In this document: positions 8,099 to 16,100 of the stretch, one piece after another
How the letters are laid out: the number at the start of each line of letters is the position of its first letter
Position numbering within the stretch: the first letter of the stretch is position 1
Assembly: GCA_020634855.1 (NCBI GenBank)
Contig: JACKAU010000019.1
Coordinates: 62,001-126,000, forward strand
Length of the DNA stretch: 64,000 bases
Direction: 5' to 3'
DNA from: Anaerolineales bacterium
GTDB lineage: Bacteria; Chloroflexota; Anaerolineae; 4572-78; J111
Made by a program: the position numbers and the translations under genes
Notes under the pieces: model-generated
What the model was told of the DNA's origin: nothing
What the model saw: only the letters and a program-made list of their open reading frames with translations
Databases searched by the model: none

Positions 8099-9832
8099 GT
8101 GCGCAAATATCATGATATCTTCCTAAACGATCACCGGATCGAAACCCAGCCCCTCGAAGGCGAGGCAATCATTCGGGCCGGGCGGTATCTTATCGCCCAA
8201 ACGCTGCTGGCGAACAACATCGCCGCCGTCGATCCCTTATCGCCCGACAATTTGCTTATTTTCTCCGCCGGTCCCCTGGCCGGCACCAGTTTTTCGAACG
8301 CTAACCGCATCAGCGTCGGCTGCAAAAGCCCGCTGACCGGCGGTATCAAGGAAGCCAACGGCGGCGGCACGTTCGGTTACGCGCTGGGCCAGTTAGAGAT
8401 TGCCGGCTTTAATTTGCACGGTGCTGCCGACGACTGGACCATCATCCATTTCAAAAAGGACGGCTCAATTGCCTTTGACTCGGCCCAATCCTACCTGGGG
8501 CTGGGTAATTTTGAGTGCGCGGCTCGCTTGCACGATCAATACGGCAAAAAAGTGTCACTGGCCATCTGCGGGCCGGTCGGCGAATATCAGGGCTTGCTGG
8601 CCGGTATCGCCTTCAGCGACATCGACCGCCGCCCCTCGCGCTTGGCGGCGCGCGGCGGCGTCGGCGCGGTTATGGGCAGTAAAAAAGTCAAAGCCATCGT
8701 GGTGGATATGGATAAAATCCCGCCATTAGTCGATCGCAAAATGGTGATGAAATCCATCGGCGCTTACGCCAAGAAACTGCGCGAGAGCGACGTCATCCTA
8801 AACTACAATCGAGTCGGCACGATGAGCATGGGCGATTACACCAATTATATGGGCGGGCTGCCGGTGCGGAACTTTACCTCCGGCCAACAGGTTGATATTA
8901 ATCAAGAAACCTTTAAATTGGGTGGCGATTACATCACCGAGTTGAACAACGCGCGGGGTGGCAACCACACCCACGCCTGTATGCCCGGCTGCGTCATCCA
9001 GTGCAGCAATGTCTATGTCGACTCCGCCGGCAACGAGGTGGTATCGCCGGTGGAGTATGAAACGCTCGGCCTGTTAGGCACCAACTGCGGCCTCACCGAC
9101 CCCGACGACCTGGCTGCGCTGAATTACATCGCCAACGACCTCGGCGTCGACACGATTGAAACCGGAGCCACCCTGGCGGTCTTGATGGAGGCCGGGCTGG
9201 CTGAATTTGGCGATGTTGCTTTTATGACCGAGGCGCTCAAGCAAATTCGGCTCGGCAGCGAGACTGGCCGGCTCTACGCGCAGGGTACGGCTCGCGTTGG
9301 CGAGCATTTTCAGGTGCAACGCGTGCCGGTCATCAAAAAACAGGCCATTAGCGCCTACGACCCCCGCGTGATCGAAGTGACGGGTATCACGATGATGGTT
9401 ACAGCTCAAGGCGCTGACCACACCGCCGGCAACGTGCCGCGAATGGAAACCGCCGGCAAAGAATTAGACGAATTGATGGAGGCCAGCCTGTCGGCCCAAC
9501 TGACGAACGCCGCCATCGATTCGCTGGGCCTGTGCGTCTTCGGCAACAGCGTAACCAAGCCCAACCTTGATTTCATGCTCGACACCTTCAACAGCGCCCA
9601 CGGCACTAACCTGACCGCCGACTTTTTCGACCAACTCGGCCGCGATACCCTGCTGCTCGAGCGCGAGTTCAATCGCCGGGCCGGTTTTGCCGTCGAGGAC
9701 GACGAACTGCCCGAATTTTTCTACACCGAACCGCTTCATCCTAAGAACCGCGTCGCCCGCTTCCACGCGCCGGATGTTCATCCTATTTATGATCAATTGG
9801 GAAGTGCGTTGGAAAATGTGGAGGGGTATTAA
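8099..9832 (+). CDS. aor: Aldehyde:ferredoxin oxidoreductase (tungsten/molybdopterin)
   Basis: A 577-residue member of the AOR family, which oxidises aldehydes to acids and passes electrons to ferredoxin using a tungsten bis-pterin and one 4Fe-4S cluster. Cluster ligands are visible as C294, C298 and C302 (HACMPGCVIQC) and C479 (DSLGLCVFG). The N-terminal pterin domain has the GPLAGT and GGTFG signatures. The start is GTG 8099 with AAAGGAG eight bases upstream. Spacing is C-x3-C-x3-C rather than the C-x2-C-x3-C of archaeal AOR, so the exact substrate subclass is open. It is monocistronic; no adjacent ferredoxin-like subunit or moaD-like gene is seen. Confidence 0.92.
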   Translation: MRKYHDIFLNDHRIETQPLEGEAIIRAGRYLIAQTLLANNIAAVDPLSPDNLLIFSAGPLAGTSFSNANRISVGCKSPLTGGIKEANGGGTFGYALGQLEIAGFNLHGAADDWTIIHFKKDGSIAFDSAQSYLGLGNFECAARLHDQYGKKVSLAICGPVGEYQGLLAGIAFSDIDRRPSRLAARGGVGAVMGSKKVKAIVVDMDKIPPLVDRKMVMKSIGAYAKKLRESDVILNYNRVGTMSMGDYTNYMGGLPVRNFTSGQQVDINQETFKLGGDYITELNNARGGNHTHACMPGCVIQCSNVYVDSAGNEVVSPVEYETLGLLGTNCGLTDPDDLAALNYIANDLGVDTIETGATLAVLMEAGLAEFGDVAFMTEALKQIRLGSETGRLYAQGTARVGEHFQVQRVPVIKKQAISAYDPRVIEVTGITMMVTAQGADHTAGNVPRMETAGKELDELMEASLSAQLTNAAIDSLGLCVFGNSVTKPNLDFMLDTFNSAHGTNLTADFFDQLGRDTLLLEREFNRRAGFAVEDDELPEFFYTEPLHPKNRVARFHAPDVHPIYDQLGSALENVEGY

Positions 9833-9917
9833 TTATTTCTTTTCAGCCAAAGTCTTGGTCTTTTCAAAAGCATCCGACTTAAAGAATGTTGGACTTGTTC
9901 CGGTCTGTCATCTAGAG

Positions 9918-10727
9918 TCATAATTTCTTATCACAATTGAAACACCGGAAATTACCTTTTTTGGTTTCTCTGAACCAAATACTGTCGCATTTCTCACACT
10001 CGGCAAAGTCATTCTTCTCACCGCAGGTCTCACATTTGAAGTTTCCTTTATTGGTAATTTTCCAATCGGTAGAATATTCATCGTTGTAATACAGGCAGGA
10101 GTCACACACTCGACACGCTCCCATCAGATCTCCGAAGAAATTAGGAAATTCAGGAACTCTATCGGTATCTAGCAGAATAAAATCTAAATAATATTTTCCG
10201 CCGCCCGATATTACAATAGGCGCTTCGCTGACAATACTCCAAATATCATTGTGATTGGCAACGTCAATTCTGCGAATATCGGAGAGATCTTCTCGACTCG
10301 GTAATCCTATCGCATAAATTTCTGCATCAAGAAAATCATCCACGCCTAAATCCATTAGAAAAACGTAAAAAGAATACCTTCCCTGCGGTAGATAAATTTC
10401 GTAACCATTCTCCAAATCGGCTGGAAACAAAAGCGTTTGCTGTTGATTTTCCTCGATAATCAGGATGAGCGGTATTTCATCGTTAGTGATAATGTCTGTA
10501 ATGGTGTCAGGTAGGTATAAGTCGCCAAAAACTAGCGCTTTTATTTGACGTTTTGGAACAGTGAATTTTCGATCAATCGACGTTCGCCCTTGGTGCGTAG
10601 CCGTAAAGCCCAATTGACCACCTTGACTGACTATGGGAGCTTGACCTGCCTGGTATTTATCCCAGATCCAATCAATACCTTTTTTGCCTATATGAATCGC
10701 TAAACCGGCTGCAATTGTTTCGATCAT
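9918..10727 (-). CDS. Hypothetical protein with C-terminal zinc-ribbon array
   Basis: 269 residues, not recognised. The first 200 residues look like a globular alpha/beta region (SQGGQLGFTATHQGRTSIDR, then LILIIEENQQQTLLFPADLE). The last 65 hold four CxxC knuckles (CRVCDSC, CETCGEK, CEKCDS, CFNCDKKL) separated by 14-25 residues, consistent with two zinc ribbons. The motif pair KGNFKCETC and KGNFRCFNC shows the ribbons are an internal duplication. The gene is clearly more AT-rich than its neighbours, which suggests acquisition. It is convergent with the AOR gene and separated from it by 85 bases. Confidence 0.7.
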   Translation of the reverse strand: MIETIAAGLAIHIGKKGIDWIWDKYQAGQAPIVSQGGQLGFTATHQGRTSIDRKFTVPKRQIKALVFGDLYLPDTITDIITNDEIPLILIIEENQQQTLLFPADLENGYEIYLPQGRYSFYVFLMDLGVDDFLDAEIYAIGLPSREDLSDIRRIDVANHNDIWSIVSEAPIVISGGGKYYLDFILLDTDRVPEFPNFFGDLMGACRVCDSCLYYNDEYSTDWKITNKGNFKCETCGEKNDFAECEKCDSIWFRETKKGNFRCFNCDKKL

Positions 10728-10850
10728 TGCTATCTAATCTCCCCGTCGTCTATTTAATTTAGTTTAACAAATTCCGAACGCCGCGTAAATAGTATTAAGG
10801 ATTTATTTTGTAAAAAATGACAGCAATATCTTTAAAGTTGAATCCTTTTC

Positions 10851-12149
10851 TTACACTCTTTCGACAACTCTGCCTTCACCTACTACCCGGCCCCTTTTAA
10901 TGACCGTCTCCACCAAATTACCCCCAAACTGATAGGCTAAATGACGATAATCCGGCGCATCGACGATCAATATATCGGCCTGCTTGTCCGGTTCCAACGA
11001 CCCCACTTCGTTGCCCAGGCCGATGGCGTAGGCGGCGTTGCGGGTGACGGCGTTGAGCGCCTCAGCCGGTAAGAGCTTCTGGTAACGGCAGGCTATCGCC
11101 ATCACCAGCGGCAGCGACGGGCAAGGGGCCGAGCCGGGGTTAATATCGGTCGAGAGGGCCAGCGCCGCCCCGTCATCGATCAAGGCGCGGGCGTCGGCGA
11201 AGTGGAGGCTACCTAAATTGAAGTTGACCGCCGGCAGCACCACCCCCACGGTCTCCGAGGCGGCCAATACAGCTCGCTCCGCCGGAGTGGTCACGTCGAG
11301 ATGATCGACGGAGACCGCGCCCAACTCGACGGCCAGTGAGACCCCGCCCAACGCGGTAAATTCGTCGGCGTGGATTTTGACCGGCAGCCCCAAAGCCAGC
11401 CCGGCCGCCAGCACTCGCCGCGATTGATCGAGATTGAAGGCGTTCTGCTCGCAAAAGACATCGTTGAACAACGGAATGTGACGGGCCGCAAAAAACGAGG
11501 CCTGATACCAGGCAGCGGCGGCCGGCAGCATCTCATCGATGACCAGATCGGTGTAGGCGTCGGCCCGACCCTGATACTCCGACGGAATGGCGTGCGCGCC
11601 CAAAAAAGTCGGCACGATGTCGATGGTGTGCTGCCCGGCCAGGACCTCGATGGCCCGGAGCAGCTTCATTTCGCTGGCGGTGTCCAGTCCGTAGCCGGTT
11701 TTGATTTCGACGGTGGTCGTACCCAGGGCCAGCATCGCGTCCAGGCGCGGCCGCGTCTCGGCCACCAACTGCTCGACGGACGCCTGCCGCACGGCGGTCG
11801 TGGTGCTGACTATGCCGCCCCCGGCCGCCATAATCTCCTGATAGCTCGTGCCTTTGACCCGTAGTTCGAACTCATCGACCCGATCCCCGGCAAAAACCAC
11901 GTGGGTATGCGGCTCGACAAAACCGGGGCAGACCACCTTGCCCGCCGCGTCGATCATCTGCTCGGCGGTGTAAGCCGCCCGCAACTCCGCCGTGGGGCCG
12001 ACCGCCACAATCTGCCCGTCGGCCACGGCCACCGCTCCGTCTTTAATCAGGTCCACGTCGGCCATCGCCTTGCCTCGTTTGGGGCCGTCCGGCCCTGCGC
12101 AGGTCGCCACCTGGGTGGCGTTATATATTAACAGATCGATTTTCGTCAC
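10851..12149 (-). CDS. hutI: Imidazolonepropionase
   Basis: Third step of histidine degradation: hydrolysis of 4-imidazolone-5-propanoate to N-formimino-L-glutamate. 432 residues, amidohydrolase fold. Metal ligands H81 and H83 lie in PHTHVVFAGDRVDEFELR. Later ligands and active-site segments include KIHADEFTALGG, SVDHLDV and STDINPGSAPCPSLPLVMAIAC. The start is GTG 12149, preceded by AAGGAGAG. It lies on the same strand as hutU and hutH but about 7.6 kb from them, beyond the giant regulator, so it is transcribed separately. Confidence 0.95.
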   Translation of the reverse strand: MTKIDLLIYNATQVATCAGPDGPKRGKAMADVDLIKDGAVAVADGQIVAVGPTAELRAAYTAEQMIDAAGKVVCPGFVEPHTHVVFAGDRVDEFELRVKGTSYQEIMAAGGGIVSTTTAVRQASVEQLVAETRPRLDAMLALGTTTVEIKTGYGLDTASEMKLLRAIEVLAGQHTIDIVPTFLGAHAIPSEYQGRADAYTDLVIDEMLPAAAAWYQASFFAARHIPLFNDVFCEQNAFNLDQSRRVLAAGLALGLPVKIHADEFTALGGVSLAVELGAVSVDHLDVTTPAERAVLAASETVGVVLPAVNFNLGSLHFADARALIDDGAALALSTDINPGSAPCPSLPLVMAIACRYQKLLPAEALNAVTRNAAYAIGLGNEVGSLEPDKQADILIVDAPDYRHLAYQFGGNLVETVIKRGRVVGEGRVVERV

Positions 12150-12178
12150 AGGAACTCTCCTTGTGTGTCACTGTGTTC

Positions 12179-12184
12179 ATTTTA
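12179..12184 (-). promoter_or_regulatory. Possible extended -10 promoter for hutI
   Basis: Read on the minus strand, TGC-TAAAAT forms an extended -10 element 30 bases before the hutI GTG. No good -35 is visible at 17 bases. Confidence 0.35.
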
Positions 12185-12209
12185 GCATAGTTGTCGCAAA
12201 AAAGCGTTT

Positions 12210-12472
12210 GGAGCGTCAAAGTTATTGAGATTAAATAAATAATCGGACGACTATTCCCCACGACGTCCACCCGGTGATAAATCAACCGGGCTAGTCAACG
12301 GCGCCCGCTCAAGCGGGTTTGAAAAGCCCGTCTTTAGCGGGCGCGGCCCATAGCCGGGCGATAGATCGGCCCGGCGAACGTGGTGGGAGAGCCACTCTGG
12401 GTGGTCCGTTTATTTTCTTAACCTTCATTACTTTGACCGTACCATAAATGACAAAGCCAGCTTTGTCGCTCC
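12210..12472. repeat. Palindromic repeat family, copy E, interrupted
   Basis: Left part GGAGCGTCAAAGTT (12210-12223) and right part 12429-12472 (TACTTTGACCGTACC to GCTTTGTCGCTCC) join to reproduce copy B in reverse orientation. Between them lie 205 foreign bases. Confidence 0.75.
12224..12428. mobile_element. MITE-like 205-bp structured insertion
   Basis: The insert has imperfect inverted ends (TTAAATAAATAATCGGAC against TTAAGAAAATAAACGGAC, 15 of 18 positions). Between them is a chain of GC-rich hairpins: CCCGGT/ACCGGG, GCCCGC/GCGGGC and GCCGGGC/GGCCCGGC. It has no ORF. It splits a copy of the dispersed palindrome at its loop. A clean target duplication is not visible. Confidence 0.6.
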
Positions 12473-12641
12473 GATACATCTTTTCTTGTTACTCCCCAAA
12501 ACGCCGTCCGCCGCCTTCCGGCGATTAAAAACTTGCCCCTTGCCTGTCCATTTCCCATTCAGCCGATGCTCAGACGCCGCCGCGTCCTTCTTTGGCTCCG
12601 GCCCAGCTTTCGATCTGCTCCCCAACGCTTCCGAGGCAAAC

Positions 12642-12928
12642 GATGGGTTTGAGGCGAACAATAAAGGTCATCTTTTGCCAAAGGATGGACAGCAGGAAAG
12701 AATTTAGCCCTTTCTGGGCCATCGACGGTCTTACGGAAAGGAATTCGGATGTTTCCGGGCCGCCGACGGTCTTGCGGGAAAGATTTCGGACGTTTCCGAG
12801 CCGGGGATGGTCTTGCGGGAAAGAATTCAGACCATCTTTGACAAAGGGTTGTATAAAAGGAAAGAATTCGGACCATCTTTGGCAAAGGGTTGTATAAAAG
12901 GAAAGAATTCGGACCATCTTTGGCAAAA
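12642..12928. repeat. Minisatellite, seven 41-bp units
   Basis: Units begin at 12642, 12683, 12724, 12765, 12806, 12847 and 12888, each exactly 41 bp. Units 4-7 are close to each other (GGAAAGAATTCGGACCATCT core). The left ones are degenerate but keep the phase, as expected for an array that expanded from the right. Confidence 0.8.
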
Positions 12929-13022
12929 GGATAGGCAAAAGGAAGGTTTTTGGGGCAGCTTAGCTAAAGAAGACGGAGTCCGATAGTCTCAATGAAGCCG
13001 CCGCCGAAAATAAAAACAAATG

Positions 13023-13080
13023 GGAGCGACAAAGCTTGCTTTGTCATTCGCGGTACGGTCAAAGTAAACTTTGACGCTCC
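13023..13080. repeat. Palindromic repeat family, copy B
   Basis: Best-preserved copy. GGAGCG/CGCTCC outer arms enclose hairpins GACAAAGC/GCTTTGTC and GTCAAAGT/ACTTTGAC, with a spacer of 12 bases between the hairpins. Confidence 0.8.
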
Positions 13081-13105
13081 ACGATGCCGGCGACGAAAAT
13101 TTATA

Positions 13106-13163
13106 GGAGCGACGAAGCTTGCTTTGTCACCCACGATGGGGTAAAAGTAAACTTTGATGCTCC
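13106..13163. repeat. Palindromic repeat family, copy C
   Basis: Same architecture as copy B, 25 bases downstream of it in the same orientation and slightly decayed (GACGAAGC instead of GACAAAGC, GATGCTCC at the right arm). It ends 27 bases from the regulator stop codon and could act as its 3' hairpin. Confidence 0.75.
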
Positions 13164-13190
13164 TCAACAGCGGAGGGGTGGGGATAATCC

Positions 13191-16100
13191 TCAATTTTCC
13201 CCCAACCCAAACCGAATCCGCTCCTCCGGGGTAAATTCCGGCGGGTCGCGCTGGATGAGCGCCTCGGCCTCCGCTAATAACTGCGGGATGCCGGGCCAGA
13301 TACGGGCGGTGCGGTCACGACCGGCCGTGACGATGGTCTGGCCATCCGGGCTGAAGGCAGCGGCGTATACGCCGCTGGTGTGTCCGGCCAGTCGGCGGAT
13401 AACGGACCGGGTTTCCACATCCCAGACCAGCGCCAAGCCGTCTTTGCCCGCCGTGACGATGGTTTGCCCATCCGGGCTGAAGACGGCCACATTAACCCAG
13501 TCCTTATGCCCTTCCAGCAAGCCGATTTCCTGCCCCCGGTCCACATCCCACAGCCGAACTGTGTTGTCGTCCCCGGCGCTGACAATTGTCTGCCCGTCCG
13601 GGCTGAAATCGACCGACTTCACAAATGCCGTGTGACCATCCAATCGGCGCAGTTCATCGCCGGTGGCGACATCCCACACGCGCACCGTCTTGTCCACCCC
13701 GCCGGTAGCGATGGTTTGATTATCAGCCCGGAAAGCCACCGTTTTGAAACTTGCGGTCTGGCTTTCAATGCGGCGGGTTTCTTCACCGGTCGCCACATCC
13801 CACAGCCGGGCCGTTTTGTCCTCAGCCACGGTGGCGAGAGTTTGACCATCCGGACTGAACGCCAGCGACAAGATGGTGCCCTCGTGACCTTCAAAGCGGC
13901 GAATTTCTTCCCCGGTCGCCACATCCCACAGCCGAACGACTTTATCAAACCCCGCGCTGGCCAACGTTTGCCCGTTTGGACTGAAGGCCACCGTATTGAC
14001 CCGGCCCGTATGGCCGGCAAACCGTTCGGTTTCCCGGCCGGTGGTCGCAGCCCACAGCCGAACAATCTTATCGTCGCCGGCAGTGACAATGGTCCGCCCA
14101 TCGGGGCTGAAGGCGACCGCTTTAATGGGATTCCGGTGGCCTTCCAACCGATGGGTATCGCCTTTGGTGGTTACAGCCCATAGCCGGGCGGTGGGGTCCG
14201 GGAGTTCGCTGGTGGTGACAATGGTTTGCCCATCGGGGCTAAACGTCGCCCAAACCACGATTCCCGTGTGTCCGGCCAGACGATGAACTTCCTGGCCGGT
14301 CGCCACATCCCATAGTCGAACGGTTCCGTCGTCGCTGGTGCTGACAATCGTCCGACCATCGGGACTATATATCGCGGAAGGAACCGCCTTCTCATGGCCT
14401 GCAAGGCGACCCGTTTCGGCCCCGGTTCCCACGTTCCAGAGTCGAATGATATTATCGCCGCTGCTGGTCACTATCGTTTTTTCATCCGGGCTAAAGACAG
14501 CGGTCAAAATATAGCTGTCATGGCCTTTGAACTGCCGGATTTCTTGACCGGTGGCCACATTCCATAGCCGAGCGGTTTGATCGACGCTAGCGCTGACTAT
14601 AGTCTGCCCATCTGAACTAAAATCCAAAAAAGTAACTTCCCCTGTGTGACCTTCAAAACGGCGGATTTCCCGGCCTGTGGCGACATCCCACAAACGGATG
14701 GCATGGTCTTGCTGGGTAAAGGTTGCGCGAGTTACCGGGGCATCATAGACACCGCCACGGCGTCCGCCGCCGGTGGCTATCATTTTGCCGTCGGGGCTGA
14801 AAACAGCACCCTTAAGGCCGCCGGTAAACCCTTCAAAACGATGGATTTCGGCGGCGGACGCCACATCCCATAGCCGGGCGGTATTATCGCCTCCGGCCGA
14901 GATGATCGTTTTGCCGTCGGGGCTAAAGGCCACCGATTTAACGCCGCTTTTATGTCCCTCAAAGCGGCGGATTTCCCGACCCGTAGCCACATCCCACAAG
15001 CGAATCGTCTTGTCATCACTGGCGGTGGCGATGGTTTGACCATCCAGGCTAAACGCCGCAAAATTAACGTTGTGGGTATGGCCGGTGAACGTCTTGAGCC
15101 AGACCGGTACCGTTTTGACCACCTGACGCAAGGCGGCGTCGGCTTCGGGGGTGTAGTAGCCATCTTCGGTCAAGGTCGTTAAAACCGCCTCACGGGCCAG
15201 CAGCAGGGGCAACGCGCCGGAAGGATCTTCCCTATTTTCCAGAACGAGTTGGGCTTGCGTCGCCAATTGGCTGGCCCTGGCCCGGCGGGACTCGCGCTCT
15301 GTCTCTTGTTGGGCGGTTATGGCTTCAGCCTGAGCCGTTTCGGCCTGCCGGCGACGCGCTTCGGCGGTTTCCTCGGCCAGCCCGGCTTGGGCGGCGTTGC
15401 GGCTCGACTGCATGCCAAACAGGCCGGCTGCGGCGGCCAGCAGCACGGCGGCCAGGCCCACGCCGGCCAACCAGACCGCCCGTTGGCGCAGGCCGGCGGC
15501 GGCTCGGCGCTGTTCCTCAGCCCGCTGCCTTTCCGACTCGGCCAACTCTTGAGCCACTTCCAATTCGCGGCGGCGCTGGGCCTCCCGTTCGGCGGCCTGG
15601 CGTTCGCGCAAGGCCAGCCCGGCCTGGATGTACTCCCGCTCGGCATCGGTCAGGTCCCCACGGCGTTGGTTAAGCCAATTTTCAGCTTCGGCCAGCGGTG
15701 CGCCGTGTAGGAGCGCGCCGTCATCCTGATCGCTGGCTCGCCATTGACGCAGCCCGTTCCGCAGCCGCTGCTGCCAGAAAAGAAACTCACGATCGGTATC
15801 GAGCCAGTGCCGCAGCCGCTCCCAATCACGGATCAGGGCTTCGTGGGCCACCTCGACCGTTTCCTGCCCGGCCGCATCCCGGCCGGTGACCACCAGCCGG
15901 GATGCAGCCAGCCTTTGGGCCAGACGCCAATCTTCCCGATGCAACTCACTCCGCCAGGCCAGACGGCGGGTATCGTCGGTGCGCTCACCGGGCCGCACCA
16001 ACTGGCTGAAGAGGCGGCGGGCGGTCTCTTGCTCGGCCGGGGTCAGTTTGGCGAAAACCGTATCAGCGTGGCGGGTCAATGCGCCCTTCACCCCGTTGAC

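Larger units (their letters stand above)
12150..13190. other. Repeat-rich intergenic region between hutI and the giant regulator
   Basis: No gene is supported. It contains a palindromic repeat copy split by a MITE-like insert (12210-12472), seven 41-bp tandem units (12642-12928) and two further palindromic repeat copies (13023-13080, 13106-13163). Several overlapping open frames in 12428-12938 arise from the tandem repeat and have no protein features. Confidence 0.7.

Noticed and set aside
12642..12928. Possible CRISPR array
   Set aside because: The 41-bp units abut directly without unique spacers, drift along the array, and no cas gene is nearby. The same holds for 59441-59686.
12559..12938. 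Overlapping open frames with repeated peptides
   Set aside because: They are translations of the 41-bp minisatellite; no start site or protein-like composition.
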